From the NCBI GenBank assembly GCA_002786065.1, contig NHNY01000028.1:248001-312000 (forward strand): a stretch of 64,000 bases of DNA, written 5' to 3'. Of this stretch, positions 21,886-32,198 are shown piece after piece. Within the stretch, counting starts at the first letter, position 1, and each line of letters opens with the position of its first letter. The position numbers and the translations under genes were made by a program. The DNA is from Microcyclospora pomicola. Taxonomy: Eukaryota; Ascomycota; Dothideomycetes; Capnodiales. Under the pieces are notes generated by a model. The model saw nothing but the letters and a program-made list of their open reading frames with translations, was not told where the DNA came from and did no database searches.

Positions 21886-23092
21886 ATGTCTTATAATCAG
21901 TATTCCGGATATGGCGGCAACCCTTACGGCGCCGAGCAGCAGCCGCAGCAGCAGACGACCGGCGGTGCTTATGGCACAAACCCCTATGCGAGCGAGGCTG
22001 GCAACCCGTATGGACAAGCGGTAAGCGTAGCAGGAACAGCGCAGGAGGAGCGCGGAGCGGTGATACGCGCAGGCAAGACTGATGGCGTATGATGCAGACT
22101 TCGGCCGCATCGCAGACGCAATACCAGACCGGCAGCTCGCAACATTTCGACTACAATCAGCAGCAACAAGCGCTCGGCACGCACCCCGTAGCACACGCGC
22201 ACGAGCACGGCCAACAGCCGGTGGAATATGTGACGCCGACATCGAACGTCCTCTCCAATGGCGACTTCCTCGCGCGCGTCGAGGCGGTCAAGTCGGACAT
22301 CCGCACGCTCACCACGCACGTCAGCCAGATCGCAACACTCCATCAACGCGCCTTGTCGTCGCCTGACAGCAGCTCATCCTCGTCGCTGGAGTCGATGATC
22401 ACCCAAACACAGGTGCTCAACACCTCGATCAAGGACCAGATCAAGTCGCTGGAGACGGATGCGGTCCGCTCGCGCGACAACAATGTCAAGAACACCCAGG
22501 TCAACCAGTTGAAGAGCAGCTTCACCAAGCAGCTGCAGGAGTACCGGGTGGAGGAGGCGAGCTACGAGAAGAGATACCGGGAGCAAATCGCACGACAGTA
22601 CCGAATCGTCAACCCGGAGGCCACCGATGCGGAAGTGCAGGAAGCTGTTGGTGCCGATTGGGGCAATGAGGGTGTTTTCCAGACCGCGGTATGTGCCATC
22701 GCAATCACATAACATGCAGATTCTAACAGCATTCGCAGCTCAAGACGAACCGCACCGCAACCGCGTCCACCGTGCTCGGTGCTGTGCGCGCCCGCCACAA
22801 CGACATCCAAAAGATCGAGCGCACTCTGATTGAGCTGAATCAACTCATGGAGGATCTGGCCACCCAGATCGTGCTGCAAGACACCGCCATCGAGCAGACG
22901 GAGCAGCACACCGCGGCCGTGAAGCAGGACACCGAGGCCGCCAACGTCCAGCTCGACAAGGGCATCGCAAGCGCCCGCCGCGCCCGCAAGATGAAGTGGT
23001 GGTGCTTCTTCATCTGCCTGGCCATCATCATCATCCTGGGCCTGGTCCTCGGCTTGTACTTTGGTCTGAACCAGGCCAACAAGGGCAAATAG
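21886..23092 (+). CDS. SSO1: Plasma-membrane syntaxin (Sso1/Psy1-type Qa-SNARE)
   Basis: Three exons, 21886-22020, 22098-22688 and 22739-23092, give 359 residues. The N-terminal 80 residues are Gln/Tyr/Gly-rich (MSYNQYSGYGGNPYG). The Habc three-helix bundle follows (FLARVEAVKSDIRTLTTHV, then QLKSSFTKQLQEYRVEEASYEKRYREQIARQYRIVNPEAT). The Qa-SNARE motif lies about 260-320 (DIQKIERTLIELNQLMEDL, with the zero-layer Gln in IVLQD). The basic KMKWW precedes a C-terminal membrane anchor of about 22 hydrophobic residues and a short NQANKGK tail. The protein drives fusion of secretory vesicles with the plasma membrane together with Sec9 and Snc1, important for hyphal tip growth. Both introns are phase 0. 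An alternative acceptor a few codons downstream in exon 2 (cgcag, 22115) would remove six residues and cannot be excluded. Confidence 0.94.
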
Positions 23093-24790
23093 CCGCCGCA
23101 ACCTCCTTAACGCGTACGAGACGAATTTTCGCCCCCTTTCCCCACCATCTACTTTCTATCAACAAACGAGAACACAAAATCCGGGCTTTTCTACCTGGAA
23201 GGGGGCGAAACATTCCTGCGCCACGTTTGCTTGTTGCTTTCCTATTTCCCTTTGTGTGTATGTGTGCGTGTACGTGCGTGTGCTGCTTTGCTTGCTTACG
23301 TATGCCCACCGTTTCTTAACCTCGCGTGTTGTGTTGCCAGGGATCTGGAGAGGAGAAGACACGGTCACAGTGGACTGCACAAGCAGTTGCGTTGTGTGAG
23401 TCAGGCATGTATGATCAGTATCGCGATGATGGCGGTGCGGGGTGGATGGAGAGGGGATGTGTCTCCCTTCGTACCCTGTGGAGAGAGATTGTGGGGAAGA
23501 TGAGATGCGAGAGCGATAGAAAGACGGTGGAAAGTGGAAGACGCAGAAAAGGCAGCGAACGCAGGACCGGAGCACAGCGTGCGAGCTGCAAAGATGTTGC
23601 GGTGGGAAGTGTGGTAATTGCGAAAGATCGCTGGAGAAAAGGGAGGAGAATCGACATGAAAAGATCGTGGAGAAGAGAGAGCGAAAGAAAGCGAACGACC
23701 AGAACAACGAATCTGCCGAGAATCCAGACTATCCCCAACGGCCTCGAGAAGAGAACGTCCTGTTCTTGTTCCATTTTTCCCCTCCCTCACGAAATTTGTA
23801 CAGAGAGTTCAGAGAGAAAGAGAAGCAGAAGCAGAAGAGTAGAGGTGGAAAAGAAGTAAAAAGATCTATAATAAGCCGAAGTATATTCTTTCTCAACCCC
23901 AATAAATCTCTCCCTCTACCTCCTCTTTTCCGCATCGCCAGTCGTGATGTTTTGAGCATCGCCCGTGGCCGCCGCTGTCGCTTTCGCTGTCGCTGTCGCG
24001 CCATTTCACGACACGGAGAGTAGTGGTGGTGGTGATAGAGTCAGTAGGGGAACAGCGATGGACCACGAGTAGAGAGTCGCAGATTAGGTGATGTGGTGTG
24101 GTACTGATTGGAGTGCTGCATGTCATCGTCGTCGTTTAATCTACTTCGTCCATCCCTGAGCTTGGATTCATGCCGTCTTGTCATCTACATTACCGACAGG
24201 ACATCTGACCACGAGACGGCAGAAACCGCATCGAGATGCGCGAACGTCCATCTGAACTGCGCTCGGCAACTTCTTTTACGGTGTAGACAGCAGACGTCTG
24301 TCGCGCGCAGAAGGTGCTCGGTTCTCGGCTTTCTACCATCTATCACAGCGTGCAAGGGGGGCAGGAAGAGTGTTTGTATGTGAATTCGTTGTATAGATTT
24401 CGTTGTATATACATCTCGACGTGCTCGTCGATATCTCCTCCGCGGGCTGTCCATGTGACCCTTTTTGGGGATAGGAGCATCCTTACTGATATGCCTATCA
24501 ATGCTATCAACGCCGGTGAGAGATGCAGATGCTATGAGGAGAAAGAAATGGGTGGGAAGCGTGGACCTTAGATTCATTCGTCCCTTTTTTGACGAATTCT
24601 AATCCGTTCGTCATCTGGGGGATGATCTTCCGTTCCGTCCGTTGAGGCAGGAAGGCGAGCATGAGGTCGCGATGTACTCCCTCGAATTTTCGTGAAGAGG
24701 ATGATCGTAAGCGTCAAGGACCGCGAGACGTTCGTGATTCGTGACCAGCAGACGTCACCTGGCTCAGTCTAACATAAAGCGAGGTCAGGG
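23093..24790. other. Long convergent 3' region, purine-rich, no gene
   Basis: This 1.7 kb lies between the stops of SSO1 (+) and the copper-fist gene (-). Much of 23640-23900 is strongly purine-biased on the + strand (gaagagagagcgaaagaaagcg and similar). This makes long but low-complexity open frames rich in Arg, Lys and Glu on + and in Ser and Phe on -. I regard these as composition artefacts. A short CTGTCG-type repeat lies at 23974-23999. Confidence 0.55.
23974..23999 (+). repeat. Short CTGTCG/CTTTCG hexamer repeat
   Basis: About four imperfect units of CTGTCG or CTTTCG follow in tandem. It is a simple-sequence tract in a convergent 3' region. Confidence 0.5.
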
Positions 24791-26224
24791 CTAACAGCCA
24801 CATCCGCACCCTCCCCCGCCACTGTCTTCTTCTTCGTTACTTACGCCATCTTGGCTCATGATGTGATCCTTGCCCGGATTGTCCAGATCCGAGAGCAAGA
24901 GGTCACTCAAAGTCATTGGCGTGGAGACGTCTAGAGGCATGGATAGGTCCGTGTCTAGGTCGAATTGAGTGAAGTCTGACGCAGTAGCTGGAGAAAGCAT
25001 TTCTGCCAGCTCACCGGCTCTGTTGAGGTCAGTGCCGAACTGTGGAAGAGCATCGAAGTCCGGGGGAGCGGCGAAAGATGGGTCGTCCATTTGTGGGAAC
25101 GGTTGCATGAAAGGGTGAATTGACACTGGCGCCTGTGATAAAGCAGGAGGCGGGTCTCGGGCGTGTTTCCGACCACAACTTTGTGCCCAACTTCCATTGC
25201 TGAAGTTCTGAAGGACTGGCGGACAATGTCTGCATGTGCAACCACTTAATCCACAATTCTGGCAGATGGCGTTCGGGAGCTGGTAGCTGAAGTAATCGCT
25301 CGTCATCTTATTGTAGTCGAAGGTCGAGGTTGTAGGTATTTGAGTCGTCGTTGAGGCGGGTTTATGGTTGACTTCAGCGAGCGGATCATATGGTGAACCT
25401 GGAGGTGGACTAGTAAAGACATGATCGGGTAAGATATATTGTGCATGCTGTTGCATTTGCATGGGCAGTGATGCGGACGAAGATTGACAACATGAAGATT
25501 CTTCCGGGCGAGGAGATGAGTGGAGCTGTGGTTGATGATATGGCCGAGGAGCCAGAGGAGCTTGTCCTTCCCATGCCATAGGATCTGGCGGCATCGAACC
25601 AGGACCTTGCGGCCCCCCAATTCCCATCATTTGGAATCTCGCGTGGACAGGAGATCGCACTTGCGACTGCGGTCCGTTGAGAGGGCTCTGCGACCCATAG
25701 AGGGATTGCGCCCCATTCAATGATATAGGTGTCTGGGGACCACCGTATACAAACGGTGAACCTGGACCTGTATGTGATGGAGTGGACGGCGCTACGAACG
25801 GCGAAGGTGCCACAGTCCTCGCCTCCAGTGCTTCTCGCGTAGAGAAGAACTCGATCGAAGGCTTTTGCAACGCGAACAATGCCACCCAATGCTCGGGGTC
25901 GAGCAGACAGCAATACCGGCCCTGTTCGTCACATCGACATTCACCCGACCGTTTCTCGCCTTTCTTGGCCTTGTGCGGACATGAAGTCTTGGAGGCAGCA
26001 ACAACACACTTACAGCCGCCACCGCCGCCATATCGACAGGTACACGAATTCGACGGTCGACCGGGCCGCTTCACCGTCCAGAAGATCTTGCTCCGGCAGA
26101 CAGGAATGCCACATGAGGTGGTCCGGTGGCCCCGGATACAGGACATACATGCTACCTTACATTCCTGCGAGGTGCGAGAGTCGAGGACCTCGATCGTCTT
26201 GAAGGGCTTCTCGGTCGAATCCAT
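24791..26224 (-). CDS. Copper-fist transcription factor with a cysteine-rich metal-sensing cluster
   Basis: A single-exon frame of 477 residues. Residues about 20-65 form a copper-fist DNA-binding domain: C26-M-S-C29-IRGHR-T-T-S-C38 is the CxxCIRGHRxxxC signature, and RPGRP (53-57) is the minor-groove hook that precedes C61-T-C63. The usual next His ligand (C-x-H) is not obvious; C43 may replace it. More Cys pairs follow (GCKC, ECRC, YCC). At 321-334 lies C-x2-C-x4-C-x-C-x2-C, close to the copper-sensing clusters of Mac1/Cuf1-type factors. The protein ends in GGGGCGCGC. Members of this family switch copper-uptake or metallothionein genes according to copper level. The internal cluster makes a Mac1/Cuf1-like role plausible, but targets are unknown. 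The long middle is Pro/Ser/Gln-rich, as in activation domains. It is divergent from the methyltransferase gene. Confidence 0.88.
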   Translation of the reverse strand: MDSTEKPFKTIEVLDSRTSQECKVACMSCIRGHRTTSCGIPVCRSKIFWTVKRPGRPSNSCTCRYGGGGGCKCVVAASKTSCPHKAKKGEKRSGECRCDEQGRYCCLLDPEHWVALFALQKPSIEFFSTREALEARTVAPSPFVAPSTPSHTGPGSPFVYGGPQTPISLNGAQSLYGSQSPLNGPQSQVRSPVHARFQMMGIGGPQGPGSMPPDPMAWEGQAPLAPRPYHQPQLHSSPRPEESSCCQSSSASLPMQMQQHAQYILPDHVFTSPPPGSPYDPLAEVNHKPASTTTQIPTTSTFDYNKMTSDYFSYQLPNAICQNCGLSGCTCRHCPPVLQNFSNGSWAQSCGRKHARDPPPALSQAPVSIHPFMQPFPQMDDPSFAAPPDFDALPQFGTDLNRAGELAEMLSPATASDFTQFDLDTDLSMPLDVSTPMTLSDLLLSDLDNPGKDHIMSQDGVSNEEEDSGGGGCGCGC

Positions 26225-27001
26225 GATATTACAGAAAATGTCTCCCCGGATCTGGACCTGGTCTCCGGGGCTTGCCGGTCGTCACCAAAGGTCAGAAAGA
26301 ACGGTCCATCAAGGTTGGAATGCTGTGCCAGCAAAGAGTCTCACGGAGCCAGGACTCACGTGATACGTGGAAGGCAGAGGTAATATGTGTGGATGTGATA
26401 TATCATCAAGCATGGTAATTGTGTGAATGGTATAGAAGATGTCTTTGAGCCAGGTAGAGGAGCCAGGACTGTATGTGCTACGTCAGTGTCGCCATTGCAG
26501 AGAGAAAACGCCCATAAAGGTAAGACGATGGAATAGAAGTGTGATCGAAAGACCTTACCTACCAGCAAATAATACGGCAGTGCTCGCCCCGTCAGCACTC
26601 CCACCGTCGTCGTGAGCAAGTTTCCGTGCACAGACCACTTGGCGATTATTCAGCATTCGAGGTGAGGTCGGGAGTGCGTCTGGTAGACCTCACCTGATGT
26701 TCATATCAGAGTGTGTTCATGTCAGACTTGATCGTGAATGTACAATTGTTGTGACGAGTCCTACGTACTTCATTTCCTCGAAGATGTGGTTGATGAACGC
26801 CATGACCCGCTGTCGGAGCTAGGGAGAAGCCAATGAAGCAAAAAATAAATCGATATATGCTGACTAAACACAGATATTGCTATATTGAACCGCCGCAGCA
26901 ATCAGGTATCGTAGAGGTATACATTCTGTTGAGGTCGACCATCACGAGATTTTGGAGTCTGGCGTCTGCGAAAGGAAGCACAATCATCCCAGCAACGACG
27001 A
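26225..27001. promoter_or_regulatory. Divergent intergenic region, copper-fist gene and EFM7
   Basis: This 777-nt region separates two divergent start codons and must hold both promoters. No conserved coding frame is visible. Confidence 0.5.
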
Positions 27002-28131
27002 ATGGCAGACCACAGCGATGATGAAGACGATCGGGCGATGGACCTGTTCCAGGAGCCCGCCGACTTCTACCAACCCGAGAAGCAGCCTACATTCGTGCAA
27101 CATACCACTCTGGACGGCACGGTCTTGAATCTCCGTCTCGTAGGACATAATCCGTTATGGGTAGGTCGGATCAATTCTCTTGGTCTCCAATTCTCAACTC
27201 GCTTTTCATCTTCATTTCTTCGTCGATCAATTCATGATCTACCGTACTTCTATACGTCCGGTGGCAAAGAGCAGGATCTGTCCGTTTCGTCTCAGAAGGC
27301 TCATAAGGACGGAAACAATGCCACAAACTCAGTCACCCAGCAAATTCGTTTCATAACTCCCATCTCCTTCGTCTTAACAAATCACACCCACTAACCCATC
27401 CCGCCCTTCTCCCCAACAGGGCCACCTCCTCTGGCAAGCCGGCCGCACGCTCGCCGACTACCTCGAGCAGCACGCAGACACCCTCGCCCTGCGCAGCAGC
27501 AGCGTACTCGAGCTCGGCGCCGGCGCCGGCCTCCCCAGCCTGATCTGCGCGCTGCACCACAGCCCACGCGTGCTCGTCACCGACTACCCAGACGCGGACC
27601 TGGTCGAGAACCTCGCGTTCAACATTACGCACAACGCGCACGCGCTCCCGGCACCCGCAGACCGCATCACGGCGCAAGGCCACCTGTGGGGCGCGGCCGA
27701 CCCGCCGCTCGGCGCCTTCGATCTCCTGATCCTCGCCGACCTGCTGTTCAACCACTCGGAGCACGCGAAGCTGCTCGCGACCGTGCGGGCGACGCTCCGG
27801 CGGACCCGCGCGAGCCAGGCGCTGGTCTTCTTCACCCCGTACCGGCCCTGGCTGCTGCAGAAGGATCTGGCGTTCTTGGATCTGGCGAGGGATGGAGGGT
27901 TACTGGCCGAGCAGATCTTTGAGAAGGTCATGGATGAGGTGATGTTCAAGGAGGATCGCGGGGTGAGTTTTCCGTTCTGCTGTTTCCTCTGGGGAGGTGG
28001 ATGGGCTGGGTTTGTGTGAGAGATGTGGGAAGTAGATCTGACGTGATTGTTAGGACGAATTGCTACGCAGGACGGTGTTTGGGTATAGTCTTCGCTGGAC
28101 AGAGACAGAGCTAGTCGGATCGGACTCATGA
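27002..28131 (+). CDS. EFM7: Efm7-type protein N-terminal and lysine methyltransferase (methyltransf_16 family)
   Basis: Three exons, 27002-27160, 27420-27962 and 28054-28131, give 259 residues with phase-0 joins. The SAM-binding Rossmann core is clear: VLELGAGAGLPSL (residues 82-94, motif I), VTDYPDADLVENLAFN (motif post I, with the acidic residue binding the ribose), and LLILADLLFNHSEHAKLL (motif II region). The N-terminal DLFQEPADFYQPEKQPT and the GHNPLWGHLLWQAGRTLADYL segments match the yeast Efm7 / former Nnt1 family. Yeast Efm7 methylates the N-terminus and Lys3 of translation elongation factor eEF1A; older annotation as nicotinamide N-methyltransferase is by similarity only. The 259-nt first intron is long for this window. 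Exon 2 is GC-rich and Ala-rich, but this is the host's own coding bias rather than transfer. Confidence 0.9.
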
Positions 28132-28237
28132 CCACGGCCGGGAAAACCGAACGCATGACACAACTGGAAGCAAATGAGTGGGTAGCCCTGTATACTGAGA
28201 GACTCTTCATCGTAAAGCATCTCCCCAGTCCAAAAAT

Positions 28238-29212
28238 TCACGCAAAATCAATAGCATCATCGTCCAGTTCGTCAAACGTGCCAGTGTCATACGCCGCTTC
28301 ACAATCACCCCAACTTCCCCACAACCCATCCGCCATCTCCTCGTTCACAAGACCCATCGTCAGCGCAGACTCGATCTCAACCCACACGACCGCTTGCATA
28401 CGACCGCGACCAATCGTCAGTAAGCAGTTCATACGGTTTACGAAAATCTGGTTCTGTGTGTCTGCAAGCGGGCGGAAAGCAGTACGCCAGGGCCGGCGAA
28501 CGACGTTGGCACGCCAATCGAAGATGGCGAGAAGGATAGTTGTATGTGGGAGATGCATAATGTAAGTGATGAAACGCACGCCGAATTGATGGTGGGTGCG
28601 ACGTCGAAGGGTAACAGAGACTGGTCGGTCCATCTCTGACCTGGCACGAATGTTGGAGCTGAAGTTGTTGAGCTCCACCAGCTCGCCAACGTTTGAGAAG
28701 TTCCGGGGTGATCGTGGTACATGGTTGTAGATTCCGAGACCTTGGAGACGAGCGCGGATGTGAGACGGCAACTGAGATGTTGTATTGACGCGTGTTGCTT
28801 GCTGGGCAATCCGGCGGAATGCTTCATGTTGAGGATCACGATTGTGCATGCTGGCGAAGTTAGCAGGCAATGCTACTGGTAGGACGACGCGCAAACCTAC
28901 TGGTGGCCGATTATCGCGAGGTGACCGCGGGGGTGTTGACGATGGACTCCGTGGAACTTCCTCCGGGTCGTCCGTCCGGTACTGCGCTTGTCGACGCTCT
29001 GCTATTGTCCTCCTCTCGTTCGTCTCACCGTTTGCTGCCGGATTCGTCTCGACACGATCTGACGTCGCAGCTGTCGATGGCTGTGGTGTTATTGGCGGAT
29101 CATTGTTCTCCCTGATTGCGTAACTATAGCGAGTCTGAGTGTAGTTGTCCCATGCCAGGACCAGACGTCTCAATGCGTCGTCACCAGGGTGAGCTCTCAG
29201 ATGCTCAGCCAT
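28238..29212 (-). CDS. Unknown protein, downstream half of a two-part locus
   Basis: From the first ATG at 29212 this frame encodes 324 residues. The open frame in fact extends back to 29293, where an in-frame TAG separates it from the upstream frame. Features are a helical N-terminus (MAEHLRAHPGDDALRRLVLAWDNY when complete), a Pro/Ser/Arg-rich linker, then FRRIAQQATRVNTTSQLPSHIRARL and a compact C-terminal domain. That domain has regular hydrophobic spacing (FGVRFITYIMHL, TILLAIFDWRANVVRRPWRTAF, LLTIGRGRMQAVVWVEIE) and an acidic tail. I do not recognise the family. The NxTSxLPxxIRxR motif recurs in the upstream frame. The stretch between the TAG and the ATG at 29212 is also protein-like (AQIEASWRGSIQERQDLLVI), which argues that the coding region continues upstream of this ATG. 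Confidence 0.6.
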   Translation of the reverse strand: MAEHLRAHPGDDALRRLVLAWDNYTQTRYSYAIRENNDPPITPQPSTAATSDRVETNPAANGETNERRTIAERRQAQYRTDDPEEVPRSPSSTPPRSPRDNRPPVGLRVVLPVALPANFASMHNRDPQHEAFRRIAQQATRVNTTSQLPSHIRARLQGLGIYNHVPRSPRNFSNVGELVELNNFSSNIRARSEMDRPVSVTLRRRTHHQFGVRFITYIMHLPHTTILLAIFDWRANVVRRPWRTAFRPLADTQNQIFVNRMNCLLTIGRGRMQAVVWVEIESALTMGLVNEEMADGLWGSWGDCEAAYDTGTFDELDDDAIDFA

Positions 29213-29293
29213 GATCACCAGAAGGTCCTGGCGTTCCTGGATACTGCCACGCCATGAAGCTTCAATCTGAGCTCTAGGCGGAGGCGGCAAGAC

Positions 29294-29911
29294 CTACTGT
29301 GCCGTTTGCACACGCTCAATGGCTGAATTGATCCGGACACGGATGTATGCAGGGAGAGACGTTTGGTTGACGTTGTCCATGATGGAGCGGCGCATCATCG
29401 CGTGTACCCCAGCCATCCGCCCTTGGAAGTCCGTGGCCGATGATGTAGGACCGCTGTCTGTACTGGGGGACGGAGATGAAGGGGAAGATTCATGATCGGT
29501 TGCGCCCTGGAACCTAGAGAAGCTCAATTGTCTCATTTGCAGATACTCCGTTGTAGTGAGGTACGGCGTGGAAGGTAATCGTGGTAGCACGGTCGCAAGT
29601 TCCATCCTGACACGATCAATCAGATCCGAAGTGGAATCATAGGATGCTCGCGGAGCTTGCCCGACTCGCGGTCGACATGCTAGATCTAATATCGCATCGT
29701 CTTGATTTCTGGCCTCTGCCAGATGCAACTCGGATGCAGCACTCTCTGTGGACCGAGTGTAGGTAGGAGTGCTGAGCGTGCTGCCTGATGTAGCTGTCGT
29801 ACAATGCGCATTCTCGTCATTGACGCGCACGAATTCACGACTCGCCACAGGAGCAACACATGGTTGTTGGCGTGGTGAGAGGGCCTCGATCGCTGCATGG
29901 TCCCCAGACAT
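29294..29911 (-). CDS. Unknown protein, upstream half of a two-part locus
   Basis: The frame starts at ATG 29911 and ends at TAG 29294-29296, giving 205 residues. It is mostly polar and disordered, rich in Ser, Thr and Pro. A helical stretch SDLIDRVRMELATVLPRLP is followed near the C-terminus by MRRSIMDNVNQTSLPAYIRVRINSAIERVQ. The NQTSLPAYIRVR part matches NTTSQLPSHIRAR in the adjacent downstream frame. The two frames are in the same phase with only the TAG between them. The most economical readings are one gene interrupted by a nonsense codon or by an unrecognised short intron, or an old tandem duplication. A phase-0 intron of 48 nt (weak donor gtgcaa, acceptor ctcag) or a phase-1 intron of 54 nt would each remove the TAG. 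I see no better splice signals. Confidence 0.5.
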   Translation of the reverse strand: MSGDHAAIEALSPRQQPCVAPVASREFVRVNDENAHCTTATSGSTLSTPTYTRSTESAASELHLAEARNQDDAILDLACRPRVGQAPRASYDSTSDLIDRVRMELATVLPRLPSTPYLTTTEYLQMRQLSFSRFQGATDHESSPSSPSPSTDSGPTSSATDFQGRMAGVHAMMRRSIMDNVNQTSLPAYIRVRINSAIERVQTAQ

Positions 29912-30025
29912 GGCGAACGTTTGCCCGTAAACGCTGGCCAAACGTTGACAGCCGAAGAGATCGTGACTAAGAAGGGGCCGACAAGTATGCGTAGAATCGC
30001 TTGATGTCTGTGATCCACCTCAAGC

Positions 30026-31337
30026 TCACTGCTCAAAAACTCCCGGTGCCACGCTGATGACCACTACCAAGCTCGCGATGATGAGAGCGAATGCAACGAA
30101 CGAGACGACGATGATGCTGCCGCGAGAAGCTGGAAATTTGCCGCGAATAACGTAGTGTTGTGATTCAAAGTAGCGATGGAATCCTAGAAGGAGAATCACG
30201 ATTGCTACAGTAGGACGGAGCGTCAGCGATGGCTGTGTGCTGGCTTCGCCTTGCTAGAAGAGGATGATATGAGGCTAATATACGTACATATTCCTAAGAA
30301 TGTAGCACCCAACGGCTTACCGATCTGTCGCAGCCGTGTTGTGTCCGGGATGGATGCATCTGTGGAGGAGTCGACGCCACGCTGAGCTATTGAAGTGTTG
30401 AGACGAAACAATTGCGTGACTGCGATCCCAATGCTGGCAAAGGATAGGGAGGTGCGAAGCCAGGCTAGGAAAGTTCGCTCTGCTCAAACAGCGGCATCAG
30501 TCTCTCATGGACGGGGAACGATAAATGTTGGAAGGGCAATTTACCCAGAGCAAGATGATCTCGAGCAACGGATCCTTTGTTTTCGAGCTCAACACTACCG
30601 AACCTCTCTACGAACGATCGGATCCAGCTATCATGGTGCTCATCCTCCGCAGCAGGGACGCCATCTTGTTCAGATCCTGCAGGTGTCTCCCCGTTGCGAT
30701 CAACCTTGCCCGGTCTCGAGCTGGACTTCCTTCTTTGGGGGCCTTCTGAATCCTCGGTTGCGGCATCATACGCGGCTGTGTGACCATCGTCCTCTTGGAT
30801 AGCTGAAGTATTGCTCGCTGCTCCGTAGTTCGGAGCTTTGCCAGCATTCCCCCCCAACTTCTGATTGCGCTGGAAGATCGCCGTACTCTCGTCCGCACTG
30901 CTCTCCAGCTCGTCACTCTTTCCAACCCGATACTGTGTCCCCATACTGCCACTAGGTGATCCTCTTTGCCTGCTCGTCATGGTAGCGCCTGTCTGCAAAT
31001 TCGGCACAGATGTTTGGGGGGAAAAGACGACACGATTTCGATTGGGAGATACGGATTCTGGGCTGTAGGTATAAGGATTGCGCGGCTTTCCTGATGCTTG
31101 TGAGGTATCTTTTCTCGGTGGGTTCGATGCTACAGCTGCTAGGGACGAGCTGGTTGCAGCGGTAGCTATGGAAGGGGGGAGACTTGGCCGACTTAAGTTT
31201 GCCGCGGTCCGTAGAGCTGGATCTGAAGGTCCAGCCCGAGGGGTAGTCAAAGAGTCATCGGACTCGTCGGCGGAGGGGAAAGAAGACTGTTCAGAAGCAG
31301 TGGAGTTGGACACTGGCGAGCACGGCAGAGGCGCCAT
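30026..31337 (-). CDS. DUF202-domain membrane protein
   Basis: Three exons, 31337-30545, 30479-30288 and 30204-30026, give 387 residues. The first 240 residues are a disordered Ser/Pro/Thr-rich region. The fungal DUF202 signature follows: ENKGSVARDHLALERTFLAWLRT, where the first intron splits the Glu codon of LALE|R, then SLSFASIGIAVTQLFRL (helix 1). Two more helices are ATFLGISIVILLLGFHRYF and GSIIVVSFVAFALIIASLVVVISV. DUF202 proteins include the membrane part of the vacuolar transporter chaperone (VTC) proteins; this one has no SPX or polyphosphate polymerase domain, so it is the stand-alone type of unknown function. Location is an endomembrane, probably vacuolar, by family analogy. It is divergent from BUD32. 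Confidence 0.9.
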
Positions 31338-32198
31338 GGCGTAGCTCTATGCCGGTCACCACTGGGCAAAGGGCGGGCAGCTGGAGTATCAGTACCGAGC
31401 ACGAAAAGGTGCTAGCATGCAGAAAGAGCTGGGGTGTGACCGTAAGATGCCGGATGTGCTGAGTGCGCACTGCTATGAGGTATCAGGCGGCTTCCATGGT
31501 CTTTATACCTATGGTCAACCAGCAGAATTGACCTGAGCTCCTACTCGACACGTGATGAATGAGAGCAACCGAACAATCTGCGGTATGAGCGAGGAGACAT
31601 CTCTATGTGGTGGAACCAAACTCATTGTATTTTCCTGCATGAGTCTGGCTTGTGTCCTCTCGACATTTATGCTTTGGCACGGCTCGTCAATGAAGCTGGT
31701 GTGATCGACGGGAATGGCGTGCTGAGCTAGAACTGCTGCTTGGAGCAAATGCACAGGGCATACTGCAGACTCCACCTTACCCCATCAAAGAATCGATCTG
31801 CTCTGGACATGGACATGTAGACATTGTACGTAAAGAAGGCACTTTGAAGAAGCCGTCCATTGCATGCCGGGTACATATATTCTACAGCTTCTACAGCCAG
31901 ACACACGATCATTTGGAGCTTGATACGGCACAGTAGTTCCACCGGAATGGCCCATTCGCAGACACGTGAACACGCTTTTACCCTGGGGCTACGTACAAAA
32001 CAGCATCACGAATGCGTATATCAGTATGAAGGTTGAAGATGCTAGCATTGGGGATGAGATGGCCAAATGACAGGAGAAGACATCACGTCTATGAAGCAAG
32101 TATCATTTGTAGGTGAAGCTGAAGTTCGTCTCCACTTTTCACCTTCGAGTTCCTGAGATGATCCGCATCCATGAAACGCGCGCCTCACGACACTCGCA
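31338..32198. promoter_or_regulatory. Divergent intergenic region, DUF202 gene and BUD32
   Basis: This 861-nt region between two divergent starts holds both promoters. Short frames occur but none has a recognisable motif. Confidence 0.5.

Noticed and set aside
23326-23859. 177-codon Arg/Lys/Glu-rich frame
   Set aside because: It is a by-product of the purine-rich tract downstream of SSO1.
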